In this document: in pieces, positions 42,356-50,850 of the stretch
How positions within the stretch are numbered: the first letter of the stretch is position 1
Layout of the letters: each line of letters starts with the position of its first letter
Assembly (NCBI GenBank): GCA_001770655.1
Contig: MERQ01000017.1
Coordinates: 1-52,213 of the forward strand
Length of the DNA: 52,213 nt
Reading direction: 5' to 3'
Origin: Betaproteobacteria bacterium RIFCSPLOWO2_12_FULL_68_20
Lineage (GTDB): Bacteria > Pseudomonadota > Gammaproteobacteria > Burkholderiales > SG8-39
Made by a program: the position numbers and the translations under genes
Notes under the pieces: generated by a model
What the model saw: the letters and a program-made list of their open reading frames with translations, nothing else
Database searches by the model: none
What the model was told of the DNA's origin: nothing

Positions 42356-43558
42356 CTAGTGCTTGCGCTCTACGATGCGCAACTGGCGGCGGATCTTGCC
42401 GACATCGCGCTTGTTCGGCTGGAAGGGATAGCTCGCGATGTTCGACGGGGGCGAGTCGCCGTAGGGCCGGTCGCAGGCCGAGACGTCCTCGGCGAATTTC
42501 CCCGGGCAACCCGAGGTCCGGAACGCGATCCCGGCGTCGATCACCTCGTCCAGCTCGCCCTGCGGGATGCCGAAATCCGAGACGCGACCCTCGCCGTCGA
42601 ATTTCATCTGCTCGACTCGCCTGCCGCGGTAATCGATCAGGTAGCGGCCGAGCTGCACGCGCCGCCACTGCTCGCGCGGCGTCGCGGGCAGGTGGTCCAT
42701 GAGCGAGCCCTTCTCGGGGAAGAAGCAGAACATGTGGCTGTGACCGCCGAGATCCACGATCTTCTGCACCAGCGAAAGCACGTCGTACTCGGTCTCGCCC
42801 ATGCCTACGATGATGTGCGCGCCGAATTTCTGCGGCCCGAAGATCTCGCGCGCATCCATCAGGATCTCCCAGTACTTCGCCCACGAGTGCGGCGACTGCA
42901 CGCCCTTGCCGCGCGTGCGGTCGAAGATCTCCGGCGTCGCCGCGTCCAGCGCCACGGTGAAGATGTCGGCGCCCAGCTCGTGCAGCCGCTTCACGTCCTC
43001 GCGCGTCATGGTGGTCGGGTTGGAGAGGATCGACACCGGGATGGCCGACGGGTCGATGCGGTCGGTCCACTGCTTCAGCACCGTGCGCGCGTCCTCGTCG
43101 GAGCGCGGATGCGTGATCATCGAGATGCACATGCGGTGGAACGGGCTCGCCGCGCCGTCCTGCGCCACGATGTCGATGGTTCTCTCCAGCGGCACCGCCG
43201 GCCAGTCGACGCGGATGAAGTTGCGGTCGGCATAGTCGCGCTCGGCCTCGCGGTGGCGCGCGAGGCCGCAGTAGGCGCAGTTCGCGCGGCAGCCTTCCGG
43301 GTAGGTGAGCAGCAGGTTCAGGCAGCGCGTGCACGTGCAGCGGTACATGCGCCCCTTCATGACGCCGAGCGTGATCGCCGCCGCGGTGGACATCTGCACG
43401 TACTCGGGCGAGCGCATGTGCGGCGTGAGGATGTTGTAGTTCGGCAGGTACACGCCCTGCGGCTCGACGCCGTTCGCCTTCACGCGCGCGCCGTTCTTGA
43501 ATTCCACCGGGATCGGCGCCGGCTCGCGCGGCTGCATCTCGGGTCTGAAGCAGCTCAC
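42356..43558 (-). CDS. lipS2: LipS2-type radical SAM lipoyl-synthase subunit
   Basis: The protein is 400 aa from GTG at 43558. The radical-SAM cluster motif C-x3-C-x2-C is in YPEGCRANCAYCGLAR, and RMYRCTCTRCLNLL upstream may bind an auxiliary cluster. MGETEYDVLSLVQKIVDLG and a C-terminal TSGCPGKFAEDVSACDRPYG follow. Together with LipS1 it inserts the two sulfur atoms of lipoate into octanoyl-LbpA. It overlaps lipT (GTGA). The 1/2 numbering is by gene order and similarity pattern; I could not check it by alignment. Confidence 0.85.
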   Translation of the reverse strand: MSCFRPEMQPREPAPIPVEFKNGARVKANGVEPQGVYLPNYNILTPHMRSPEYVQMSTAAAITLGVMKGRMYRCTCTRCLNLLLTYPEGCRANCAYCGLARHREAERDYADRNFIRVDWPAVPLERTIDIVAQDGAASPFHRMCISMITHPRSDEDARTVLKQWTDRIDPSAIPVSILSNPTTMTREDVKRLHELGADIFTVALDAATPEIFDRTRGKGVQSPHSWAKYWEILMDAREIFGPQKFGAHIIVGMGETEYDVLSLVQKIVDLGGHSHMFCFFPEKGSLMDHLPATPREQWRRVQLGRYLIDYRGRRVEQMKFDGEGRVSDFGIPQGELDEVIDAGIAFRTSGCPGKFAEDVSACDRPYGDSPPSNIASYPFQPNKRDVGKIRRQLRIVERKH

Positions 43559-44568
43559 GCCCAGTACTCCGGATAGGCGATCCAGCCGCGCCGGAGAGCG
43601 CGCGCTCCCGGGCGTTCCCCCGCCCGCGCCAGCTCGCTTCGCCTGCGCACGGCGCGATCGAGCGCCGGCTTGAACACGCTCTCGAGCTCCTCCTGGTAGT
43701 CCGCGGCGGCGCGGCGATCGCCGGAGATCCACGCGGCTGCGGCTTCGCCGGCGAGTCTCCCGGAATGCACCGCGGCAGCGATGCCGGCCCCGGTCACCGG
43801 ATTCGTGAGCCCGGCGGCGTCGCCGGCGAGAAGCACGAGCGTGCGATCGAGCATCGCCCAAGGCTCGAGCATGCCGCCGACGGGTATCGCTCCGCCGGTG
43901 GTCGCAAGCACCTTGCGCCCTACCCTTCCTTCGGCGGCGAGGCTCCGGTGCAGCCGCGCGACGATGTCCTTCAGCCTGCCCCTTTGCGCCGGCGCGACGC
44001 CGGCGCCGAGGTTGGCGACCCCGCCCTTGGGGAAGAGCCAGCCGTAGCCGCCGGGGATGTCGGCGGAAAGGAAGATGTCGGTCGCCTCGTGGGGCGCGAG
44101 CAGCGGCACGGTGACCTGGCGCGTCTCGACCCGCTCGTGGTTTACGCTGCCGATCGCGCGGCCGGCGAGCGAGCGCGGGCCGTCCGCTCCGATGATCACT
44201 TGCGGCCGTTCGCGGCCGATGCCGCGCAGGTTGGTGCCGAAACGGCAGCGCGCGCCCGCGCGCACGGCTTCGGCCACGAGCGCGGCGTCGAACGCGGCGC
44301 GATCGAGCATGCGCCCGGGAAAGTTCTCCTTCACGTCGGGCGCCTCGTCTTCGACGAAGGTGGCCATGGCGCGGATGCTCTGGCGCACCGAGGCCGCGAG
44401 ATCGCCTACGTCCATGCCGATCATCGCCGGGACGAGCTCGGCGCACTGCACCGGGCGCCCGGCCTCGCGCTTGCGATCCACGGCGAGGACCGAAAGACCG
44501 CGGCGCGCCGCCGCCGCGGCGGCGCTTGCGCCGGCTGGGCCCAATCCGACGACCAGTACGTCGATCAC
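43555..44568 (-). CDS. lipT: LipT, FAD-dependent oxidoreductase of the lipoate-assembly operon
   Basis: The protein is 337 aa and belongs to the geranylgeranyl-reductase-like flavoproteins: VLVVGLGPAGASAAAAAARR (FAD fold), VIIGADGPRSLAGRAIG and VLLAGDAAGLTNPVTGAGIA. It probably supplies electrons to the LipS1/LipS2 radical-SAM pair. The GTG start at 44568 overlaps the lipS1 stop and lies 6 bases after a palindromic repeat, so the repeat forms its translation-initiation region. It lies between lipS1 and lipS2, the order seen in other shdr-lbpA loci. Confidence 0.88.
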   Translation of the reverse strand: MIDVLVVGLGPAGASAAAAAARRGLSVLAVDRKREAGRPVQCAELVPAMIGMDVGDLAASVRQSIRAMATFVEDEAPDVKENFPGRMLDRAAFDAALVAEAVRAGARCRFGTNLRGIGRERPQVIIGADGPRSLAGRAIGSVNHERVETRQVTVPLLAPHEATDIFLSADIPGGYGWLFPKGGVANLGAGVAPAQRGRLKDIVARLHRSLAAEGRVGRKVLATTGGAIPVGGMLEPWAMLDRTLVLLAGDAAGLTNPVTGAGIAAAVHSGRLAGEAAAAWISGDRRAAADYQEELESVFKPALDRAVRRRSELARAGERPGARALRRGWIAYPEYWA

Positions 44569-45632
44569 GCCGCCACCACCCCGCCGCCTGCGGCGGCACC
44601 CCTCCTCGGAGAGGAGGGGAAGATTTCGATCGTGCGCCCGGTCTTCATCGAGCAGCAGGCGTGCTCCTGTTCGGCCGGACGGCCGATCGCTTCGGCCGCC
44701 GCTACCGCCCCGTCGGCAGGAAACGCGATGCCGTCCAGCCCGGCCATGACGGCGTAGGCGTCGGTCACGCGCCGGTGCATGCCCGGCGGGCGCGCGCAGC
44801 CGAGCAGGACTTCGCGATCGGGCACGCGGCGCCTGGCCTCGAGAAAGATCCGCCCCACGTCGCTCGTCCCGGGCGTCGCGAAACTGCCGGGTTTCGCGTA
44901 GAACGGCATGATCACCACCAGCACCAGCGAATGCACCCGGTGCCGGCTCACGATGTCGAGCGCGCGCGGCTCGCCGAGGATGCGCCCGTAGTGCAGCCCG
45001 ATCACGATGTGCGGCACCACCTGCATGCGCGTCGCGCACAGCGCCGCGAGCGTCGCCTCGAAGTCCTCGACCGGCCGCTCGAGGTGGTAGACCTCGCGGA
45101 TCGTCTCCTCGGCGCCGATCACGTCCATCATCGCCGTGTCCACGCCCGCCGATTCCATCGCACGAGCGCGCGGCGCATCGAGCAGCGCCGAATGAACGGC
45201 GATCTTCAGGTGCGGAAAGTCGCGCTTGAGGCGCTCGACCGCAGGGTAGTAGCGCTCGTAGCGGATCTCGTTGCGGAGGTTCGAGCCGCCCGAGAGGAGA
45301 AATCCGCCGAGGTCCTGCGCGGCGACCATCTCGCGCACCTTCTGCTCCAGCATCTCCGGGCTGGTGGCCGGGATCATCGGCTCGAGGATCTTCGCCTGGC
45401 AGTGGTCGCACATCAGCGCGCAGCCGCCTGCGGTAACCGAGAAGGCCGGGAAGCTGTTCTTGCCGCAGCCCGAGAGCTCGCAGCTCGAGTAGGACTTGAA
45501 GGTGGGAGTGGAGAAGCGGATCGCGCGCCCCGCGACGGCGGGCACCGCGCGCTCGAATTCGGCGACGAGCGCTGCGTCGAGCGGCGCGTCCTCGAGCGCT
45601 TCGATGGCGTTGAGCCGCTCAAGCCAGCGCAT
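44565..45632 (-). CDS. lipS1: LipS1-type radical SAM lipoyl-synthase subunit, C-terminus encoded by a repeat
   Basis: The protein is 355 aa from ATG at 45632 (GGGAG upstream); an in-frame start at 45653 is possible. C-x3-C-x2-C is in GGCALMCDHCQAKI, and SCELSGCGKNSFPAF and LLGCARPPGMHR hold further cysteines for auxiliary clusters. VHSALLDAPRARAMESAGVD to MMDVIGAEETI is the barrel. The natural end is near EHACCSMKTGRTIEI; the last 18 or so residues (PSSPRRGAAAGGGVVAA) are translated from the BIME-like repeat at 44574-44619. The gene overlaps the deacetylase gene by 14 bases. Confidence 0.87.
   Translation of the reverse strand: MRWLERLNAIEALEDAPLDAALVAEFERAVPAVAGRAIRFSTPTFKSYSSCELSGCGKNSFPAFSVTAGGCALMCDHCQAKILEPMIPATSPEMLEQKVREMVAAQDLGGFLLSGGSNLRNEIRYERYYPAVERLKRDFPHLKIAVHSALLDAPRARAMESAGVDTAMMDVIGAEETIREVYHLERPVEDFEATLAALCATRMQVVPHIVIGLHYGRILGEPRALDIVSRHRVHSLVLVVIMPFYAKPGSFATPGTSDVGRIFLEARRRVPDREVLLGCARPPGMHRRVTDAYAVMAGLDGIAFPADGAVAAAEAIGRPAEQEHACCSMKTGRTIEIFPSSPRRGAAAGGGVVAA
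44574..44619. repeat. BIME-like palindromic repeat, single unit, inside lipS1
   Basis: It runs from CACCACCCC through GCCGC/GCGGC to CCCCTCCTC / GAGGAGGGG and matches unit B of the copy at 11373-11418 almost base for base. It lies within the 3' end of lipS1 and directly before the lipT start, so it is both coding and leader sequence. Confidence 0.85.
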
Positions 45633-46701
45633 GCGGCTCCCAGTGTCGCACATCGGCGAGCGTGTCGAGCCACGCCGGTCGAACGTCTTCGTCGTCGATC
45701 AGATCGCAGCGCAGCGACGACAGGATGCGTCTTGCGCGTTTGGGCAGCGAATCCGGAATCTCGCGCCCGGACAACGTTCCCCACAAACCGGTCCAGTACC
45801 GCGCAAGCGTCCACGGGTTGTAGCCGCCGCCCCCGAGCACCACCGCCGCCGGCGCGAGATCGACGATGCGCCCGGCCGCCGACCAGAGCGCTGCGTTCGA
45901 GAGCGCCATCGAGGAAAGCGGATCGTCCGCGAGCGCGTCGGCGCCGCAGACGAGGACCAGCGCCTGCGGCGCGACGCGCGCGCCGAGAGCCAGGATCGTC
46001 CCCTCGAGCAGCCGCTCCAGCCCGCTGTTGTCGAATCCGGCCGGCACGGTGAGGTTCAACGCCCTGCCGCAGCCCGTATCGGTCGCATCGCCGGTGTACG
46101 GCCAGCGCCCCCGTTCGTGCAGCGACACCGTCCACACGCGCGCGTCCGCCTCGAACGCGTCCTGCACCGCATCGCAGTGGTGCGCGTCGAGATCGACGTA
46201 GAGCAGCTGCTCGACGCCAGCGTCGAGCAGCGTGAGAAGCGCGAACACCGGGTCGTTCAGGTAGCAGAAGCCGCTCGCGCGATCCGGGCGGCCGTGATGC
46301 GTGCCGCCCGCGGGATGGAACGCGATGCGGCCCTCCATGGCCAGCTCCGCGGCGCGGATGGAGCCGCCCACGGCGGTCGAGGCGCGCTCGAATACGCCCG
46401 GGAAGAGCGGGTTCTCCATCGTGCCGATGCCGAAGCGCCGCCGCGCGTCGAGCTCCACCCGGCCCGAGCGCGACGCGTCGCGCAGCGCGGCGATGTATTC
46501 AGGGGTATGGAAGCGCGCGAGCTGCGCCTCGCTCGCGCGCGGGCTCTGGCGGTACTCGCCTTCGCCGAGCCAGCCGAGCGCGCGGCACAGGTCGACGACG
46601 GTTTCGACGCGCGGGATCGCGAGCGGGTGATTTCGCCCGTAGGCCGGCTGCCGGTAGATCTCGTGCCCGACGAACACCGGCGCGAGCCGCTTGGCGCTCA
46701 T
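45619..46701 (-). CDS. Histone deacetylase-fold (AcuC/HDAC-like) amidohydrolase
   Basis: The protein is 360 aa. The Zn-dependent deacetylase fold is complete: AGGTHHGRPDRASGFCYLND (His pair), YVDLDAHHCDAVQDAF (Asp-x-His Zn ligands), VLVCGADALADDPLSSM (third Zn ligand Asp) and VVLGGGGYNPWTLAR (Tyr-loop region). It should remove an acyl group from lysine or a small amine. It lies between dsrE3 (18 bases) and lipS1 (14-base overlap), so it is a full member of the lipoate-assembly operon. What it deacylates is unknown. Confidence 0.88.
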   Translation of the reverse strand: MSAKRLAPVFVGHEIYRQPAYGRNHPLAIPRVETVVDLCRALGWLGEGEYRQSPRASEAQLARFHTPEYIAALRDASRSGRVELDARRRFGIGTMENPLFPGVFERASTAVGGSIRAAELAMEGRIAFHPAGGTHHGRPDRASGFCYLNDPVFALLTLLDAGVEQLLYVDLDAHHCDAVQDAFEADARVWTVSLHERGRWPYTGDATDTGCGRALNLTVPAGFDNSGLERLLEGTILALGARVAPQALVLVCGADALADDPLSSMALSNAALWSAAGRIVDLAPAAVVLGGGGYNPWTLARYWTGLWGTLSGREIPDSLPKRARRILSSLRCDLIDDEDVRPAWLDTLADVRHWEPHALA

Positions 46702-46719
46702 GCCGGCACCGTCAGGGGG

Positions 46720-47337
46720 TCAGACGAACAGCGTCACGTCGGCATCGCGCGCGATGGCGAGGAAGCTCGCCGCGCCCACGTATTCCTTCACCTCGGGGAT
46801 GAAATCCTCGTGCTTGAAGCCGAACAGGTCCACCGTCATCTGGCAGCCGATCAGCTCCACCCCGCCTTCGATCGCGAGGCTGCGCAGCTCCGGAATGGAG
46901 GCCACGCCCTTGTTGTGCACGGTCTGCTTCATCAGCGTGCTCGCCATCGCCTCGAAACCCGGCACCACGGCCTGCACCGCGTTCGGGATGTTCCAGTTGA
47001 TGCCCTTGAACCAGTCGGGGCCGAACGGCATCTTCATCGGCATGCCCGGATTGCCGAGGGGGCTCATGTGCAGGTCGCTGATGTCCTTCTTGAGGAGGTT
47101 CAGGCCGTAGAAGGTGAAGAACACCGACACGTTCCACCCGAGCGCCGAGGCAGTGGTGGCGAGGATGAACGGGGGATAGGCCCAGTCGAGCGTGCCCTTG
47201 GTGGCGATCATCGCCATCGAGCCGGGCTTCTTGTCGCGCAGCTCGGCCAGCTTCTGCTCGATTCTCTGCGGCAGGATCTCGTCGAGCCGGCGCTTGATCA
47301 GCTCGTCGATGAGCGCGTCGTTCGGTTTCAGGTCCAT
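46720..47337 (-). CDS. dsrE3: DsrE3-family sulfurtransferase-like protein
   Basis: The protein is 205 aa, in the DsrE/DsrF/DrsH-like family. MAMIATKGTLDWAYPPFILA and VSVFFTFYGLNLLKKD are typical of DsrE3, and the conserved persulfide-carrying Cys is in ELIGCQMTVDLFGF. The N-terminus is a charged helix. It should receive sulfane sulfur (for example from TusA or a rhodanese, neither seen here) and pass it to the sHdr-LbpA pathway. It is the first gene of the lip operon, with GCGAGGAGAA upstream of the ATG. Confidence 0.9.
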   Translation of the reverse strand: MDLKPNDALIDELIKRRLDEILPQRIEQKLAELRDKKPGSMAMIATKGTLDWAYPPFILATTASALGWNVSVFFTFYGLNLLKKDISDLHMSPLGNPGMPMKMPFGPDWFKGINWNIPNAVQAVVPGFEAMASTLMKQTVHNKGVASIPELRSLAIEGGVELIGCQMTVDLFGFKHEDFIPEVKEYVGAASFLAIARDADVTLFV

Positions 47338-47364
47338 GGCGGGTTCTCCTCGCGTTTCGATATA

Positions 47365-48516
47365 TCAGTCTACGCTCATATTAGACTTCCCTGCAATAAC
47401 GCCGGCGAGCGGCACCGTCCAGGCATCGTAGCCGTACAGCCAGTCGGTGTCCGGCTCCTGCGCGCGCATCCAGGTGTTGGCGCTGGAGATCGCCTGGATG
47501 CGCGAGGTGCGCGGCTTGCGGTGAGCCTCGTAGCGCTCCAGCGCGGCTCCAAGGTCTTGATATTCCTCGATCGAGCGCGCGAGCACCGCGGCATCCTCGA
47601 TGGCGGTCGCCGCCCCCTGCGCCATGTACGGCGTCATCGGGTGGCAGGCGTCGCCGAGCAGGGCCACGCGCCCGTCGCTCCAGCTTCGCATCGGATCGCG
47701 CTCCAGGATCGCCCACTTGTGGCAGTCGGGGCAGCCCTCGAGCACCGCGCGCACGTCGGGGTGAAATCCCGCGAAGGCGGCGCGCAGCTCCCGCACGTCG
47801 CCCTTGGCCGACCACGATTCGCGCGTCATCCATTCCACCGGCTCGGGCTGGCTGGTGACGAAATAGACCTCGTCGCAGCTGCGCTTCGTGTAATAGGTGA
47901 CGATGTGACGGTCGGGACCCCACCACTTGGTGCGCGAGCGGCCGAGGTCGCGCCCGACGAGCGAGGCCGGGAACACCGCGCGGTAGGCGACGCGGCCGCG
48001 GTGGATGGGTTTCTCGGCGCCGAACAGCAGGTCGCGCACCGTCGAGTGCACGCCGTCGGCGCCGACCACCAGCTCCGCGCTCGCGCGGCTGCCGTCCGCG
48101 AAGGCGAGGACCACCCGGCCGTCCATCTGCTCGAGCCCGGTCAGCTGCTTGTTCAAGTGAACCAGTTCCGCAGGCACCAGGGAAAGCAGCGCCTCGTGCA
48201 GGTCGCCGCGGTGCATGCACAAGTACGGAGCCCCGTAGCGCTCCTCGGGCATCGGCAGCTCGGCGACGATGCCGCCCGAGCCCCACTCGCGGTTCAGGTG
48301 CGAGCGTGGCGCGAACGCGGAGCTGCGCAGCCGCTCCTCCAGCCCCAGGCCGCGCAGCACCTTCATCGAGTTGGGCAGCATCTGGATGCCGGCGCCGATG
48401 CGCGCGAAGCGCCGCGCCTGCTCGTAGACGCGCACCTCGCAGCCGACGCGGCGCAGCGCGGCCGCGGCGGCAAGGCCCCCCATGCCGGCTCCGATGATCG
48501 CGACCGAGAGGCTCAA
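47365..48516 (-). CDS. FAD-dependent aromatic monooxygenase (salicylate/6-hydroxynicotinate hydroxylase-like)
   Basis: The protein is 383 aa from a TTG at 48516 that overlaps the ligase stop (TTGA). VAIIGAGMGGLAAAAALRRVG is the GxGxxG FAD motif, LVVGADGVHSTVRDLLFG the DG motif and VALLGDACHPMTPYMAQGAA the GD motif, the three signatures of group A flavin hydroxylases. It hydroxylates, and perhaps decarboxylates, an aromatic or heteroaromatic acid. It lies 27 bases before dsrE3 and may be co-transcribed with the lip operon. Confidence 0.9.
   Translation of the reverse strand: MSLSVAIIGAGMGGLAAAAALRRVGCEVRVYEQARRFARIGAGIQMLPNSMKVLRGLGLEERLRSSAFAPRSHLNREWGSGGIVAELPMPEERYGAPYLCMHRGDLHEALLSLVPAELVHLNKQLTGLEQMDGRVVLAFADGSRASAELVVGADGVHSTVRDLLFGAEKPIHRGRVAYRAVFPASLVGRDLGRSRTKWWGPDRHIVTYYTKRSCDEVYFVTSQPEPVEWMTRESWSAKGDVRELRAAFAGFHPDVRAVLEGCPDCHKWAILERDPMRSWSDGRVALLGDACHPMTPYMAQGAATAIEDAAVLARSIEEYQDLGAALERYEAHRKPRTSRIQAISSANTWMRAQEPDTDWLYGYDAWTVPLAGVIAGKSNMSVD
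47367..47387. promoter_or_regulatory. Possible second ArsR-type operator upstream of dsrE3
   Basis: AGTCTA and TAGACT are perfect inverted arms with 9 bases between, and the half-site ATATTAGA is shared with the shdr operator at 39745. The site is in an AT-rich patch that also forms the last codons of the flavin monooxygenase gene, 30-50 bases before dsrE3. I do not see a well-spaced -35/-10 pair. Confidence 0.45.
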
Positions 48517-49793
48517 GAGGATTCCGTGAAGTCGACCAGCTTGGATTTGTAATCGGAGCGCGGCAGCGCCTGCGGCGCCACCAGCCTCACCTCGGGCGTG
48601 AACACCAGCGTGTCGCGGATCTCCTTCGCGATCGAGGCGGCGAGCACGGGGTCGGCGCCCTGCCCGTCCGCGACCTCGACGAGCACCGGTAGCGGCGGCT
48701 CCTGCTTCACGCCGCGCGCACGCGGCCGGATCTGCACCGCGCCGGTGACGCGCGGCGCGAAACGCGCCACCACCTCGCGCACCGCCGAAGGGAACACGTT
48801 CACCCCGCGCACGATCAGCATGTCGTCGGTGCGGCCGATGCAGCGCACGCGCAGCGTGTCCGCGCCGCAGGCGCAGCGCGAGGCCCAGACCCTGACGTGG
48901 TCGCGGCTGCGAAAGCGCAGCAGCGGCGCCGCCTCGCGCCTGAGGTGCGTGTACGCCAGCTCGCCGGTCGCGCCATCCGCCAGCGGCACCGGTTTGCCCG
49001 ATTCGGGATCGACCAGCTCGGCGTGGATGATGCCGCCTCCCGAGAAATGCATTCCCGACTGCGCCTCGCACTCGCCCCAGAGCGACGCGGCGATGTCGCC
49101 GATTCCCATCACTTCGTAGACGCGCGCGCCGAAGGCCGCCTCGATCTTGCGCCGGAAGCTCTCCTCGCCGCCTCCCGGCTCGCCCGCGACCAGGATGCGC
49201 TCGACGCCCGCCTGCTTCACCGGCCAGCCCTTCGCTTCGGCCGCCTCGGCGATGTACATCGCGTAGGAAGGCGTGCAGGCGAGCGCCTGGGGCCTGAGGA
49301 GCCTGAGCGCCGCGAGCAGCCGCTCGGTGTTGCCGGCGCCGACCGGGACGTGCGTGACGCCGATCGCCTCGAAGGCGGCGAGCGTCGCGCCGGCGACTAA
49401 GGGGCCGGCGCCGTAGGTGGTCACCAGCCGATCGCCGGCCTTGAGGCCGTTTCTCGAATAGCTCGCGCGCGCGATCTCCAGCCAGTCGCGGATGTCTGCT
49501 TCAGTGAGCGGGATGTAGAGCGGCGCGCCGCTGGTGCCGCTGGTGGAATAGATTCGCGCGGCCTGCGAGATGTCGATTGCCGCGTGCGAGCCGAGCGGCG
49601 GGTGCTCGGTCTGGCTCTTCCGCAGCTCGTCCTTTTCGGTGAACGGCAGCTCGGCGATGCGCTCGAGCCCACCGACCTTCTCGGCCGCATCGAAGCCCAC
49701 GGCGCGGAGCTTGTCGCGATAGAACGGGGAGCGCTCGAAAAGCCGCGCGATCTGCGCGCGGTACGTCGCGTCGTCGCCCGTCACCCGGCTCAT
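48513..49793 (-). CDS. Phenylacetate-CoA ligase-family AMP-forming enzyme
   Basis: The protein is 426 aa with ATG at 49793; a TTG at 49808 is in frame. Family motifs are RIYSTSGTSGAPLYIPLTEA (phosphate loop), YEVMGIGDIAASLWGECE (adenylate binding), CIGRTDDMLIVRGVNVFPSA and the final lysine region LPRSDYKSKLVDF. It activates an aromatic acid as a CoA thioester. It is coupled to the flavin hydroxylase, suggesting a two-step activation and hydroxylation route for an aromatic acid. Confidence 0.9.
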   Translation of the reverse strand: MSRVTGDDATYRAQIARLFERSPFYRDKLRAVGFDAAEKVGGLERIAELPFTEKDELRKSQTEHPPLGSHAAIDISQAARIYSTSGTSGAPLYIPLTEADIRDWLEIARASYSRNGLKAGDRLVTTYGAGPLVAGATLAAFEAIGVTHVPVGAGNTERLLAALRLLRPQALACTPSYAMYIAEAAEAKGWPVKQAGVERILVAGEPGGGEESFRRKIEAAFGARVYEVMGIGDIAASLWGECEAQSGMHFSGGGIIHAELVDPESGKPVPLADGATGELAYTHLRREAAPLLRFRSRDHVRVWASRCACGADTLRVRCIGRTDDMLIVRGVNVFPSAVREVVARFAPRVTGAVQIRPRARGVKQEPPLPVLVEVADGQGADPVLAASIAKEIRDTLVFTPEVRLVAPQALPRSDYKSKLVDFTESS

Positions 49794-49824
49794 GGAGCCA
49801 TGTAACAAGCCGGTCGCGAGCGTG

Positions 49825-50850
49825 TCAAGCCGGCAAGTACGTCGGCCTCTCCTGCTCGATACGGCTCAGCGGACTGTTCACGCCGCGCCCGCCCTTGTTC
49901 ATGACGTGCGTGTAGATCATGGTCGTCTCGACGCTCGAATGGCCGAGCAGCTCCTGCACCGTGCGGATGTCGTAGCCCGCCTCGAGGAGGTGCGTCGCGA
50001 ACGAATGGCGCAGCGTGTGGCAGCTCACGTGCTTGGCGAGGCCGGCCGCGCGCGCGGCGTCCTTGACGCCGCGGATGAGATAGTTCTCGTACACGTGGTG
50101 GCGGCGGATCACCCCAGTCCGTGGGTCCACGGAACGCTTGTACGAAGGAAAAACGAACTTCCAGCCCCACTCGTAGGGCGCCCGAGGGTACTTGCGCGCG
50201 AGCGCGTCCGGAAGCTCGACGTCACTGCATCCGGCCGCGAGGTCGAGCTCGTGCAGTCTCTTCGCACGCTCGAGCTGCGCCTTTAGCGGCTCGATCAGGG
50301 GCTCGGGCAGCATCGTCACCCGGTCCTTGCCGCCCTTGCCGTCGCGTACGAGGATCTGGCGATAGCCGAAATCAACGTCCTTGACCCGCAGCTTCAGGCA
50401 CTCGCGCAACCGCAGGCCGGCGCCGTAAAGCAGGCTCGCCATCAGCTTCTTCGTGCCGCGCATCCGCTCGAGGAGGCGTTTCACCTCTTCTGGCGTAAGC
50501 ACCGTCGGCATCCGTGCCGGGCGCTTGGCGCGCTCCAGCCCGTCCAGCCAGGGAAGCGGCGTAGCGAGCACCTCCTTGTACAGGAACAGCAGCGCCGACA
50601 GCGCCTGGTTCTGCGTCGACGCCGCGACGTCGCGCTCCGACGCCAAGTGGTTGAGGAAGGCGGTGACCTCCGGCGCGCCCAATTCGCGCGGGTGGCGCTT
50701 ACCGGTAAAAAAGATAAATCGCCGGATCCAGTGGACATACGTCTCCTCCGTCCGATAGCTGTAATGCCGGCGGCGGATGGCGTCGCGCACCTGGTCGAGG
50801 AGGCGCGGGCGCGCCGCCGGAGAGTCGGGTGCGGCTTGATCGTTCTTCAT
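49825..50850 (-). CDS. intI: Integron integrase IntI
   Basis: The protein is 341 aa, a tyrosine recombinase. The catalytic residues are present: Arg in [20 protein letters not shown], His-x-x-Arg in [15 protein letters not shown], His in [16 protein letters not shown] and the Tyr in that same segment. The integron-specific insert is visible as [21 protein letters not shown] before RRHHVYEN, which separates it from XerC/D. The start at 50850 has AGGGGGGAAC upstream. It is transcribed away from the cassettes, the usual integron layout. A chromosomal (environmental) class is more likely than class 1, judged from context only. Confidence 0.93.
   Translation of the reverse strand: MKNDQAAPDSPAARPRLLDQVRDAIRRRHYSYRTEETYVHWIRRFIFFTGKRHPRELGAPEVTAFLNHLASERDVAASTQNQALSALLFLYKEVLATPLPWLDGLERAKRPARMPTVLTPEEVKRLLERMRGTKKLMASLLYGAGLRLRECLKLRVKDVDFGYRQILVRDGKGGKDRVTMLPEPLIEPLKAQLERAKRLHELDLAAGCSDVELPDALARKYPRAPYEWGWKFVFPSYKRSVDPRTGVIRRHHVYENYLIRGVKDAARAAGLAKHVSCHTLRHSFATHLLEAGYDIRTVQELLGHSSVETTMIYTHVMNKGGRGVNSPLSRIEQERPTYLPA

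Noticed and set aside
45496-48552. 1018-codon plus-strand open frame opposite the lipS1-dsrE3-hydroxylase genes
   Set aside because: It is antisense to four genes with clear family motifs and has His/Arg-rich composition typical of a GC-driven shadow frame. The same holds for the long antisense frames at 34596-37070, 22938-24473 and 20626-22515.
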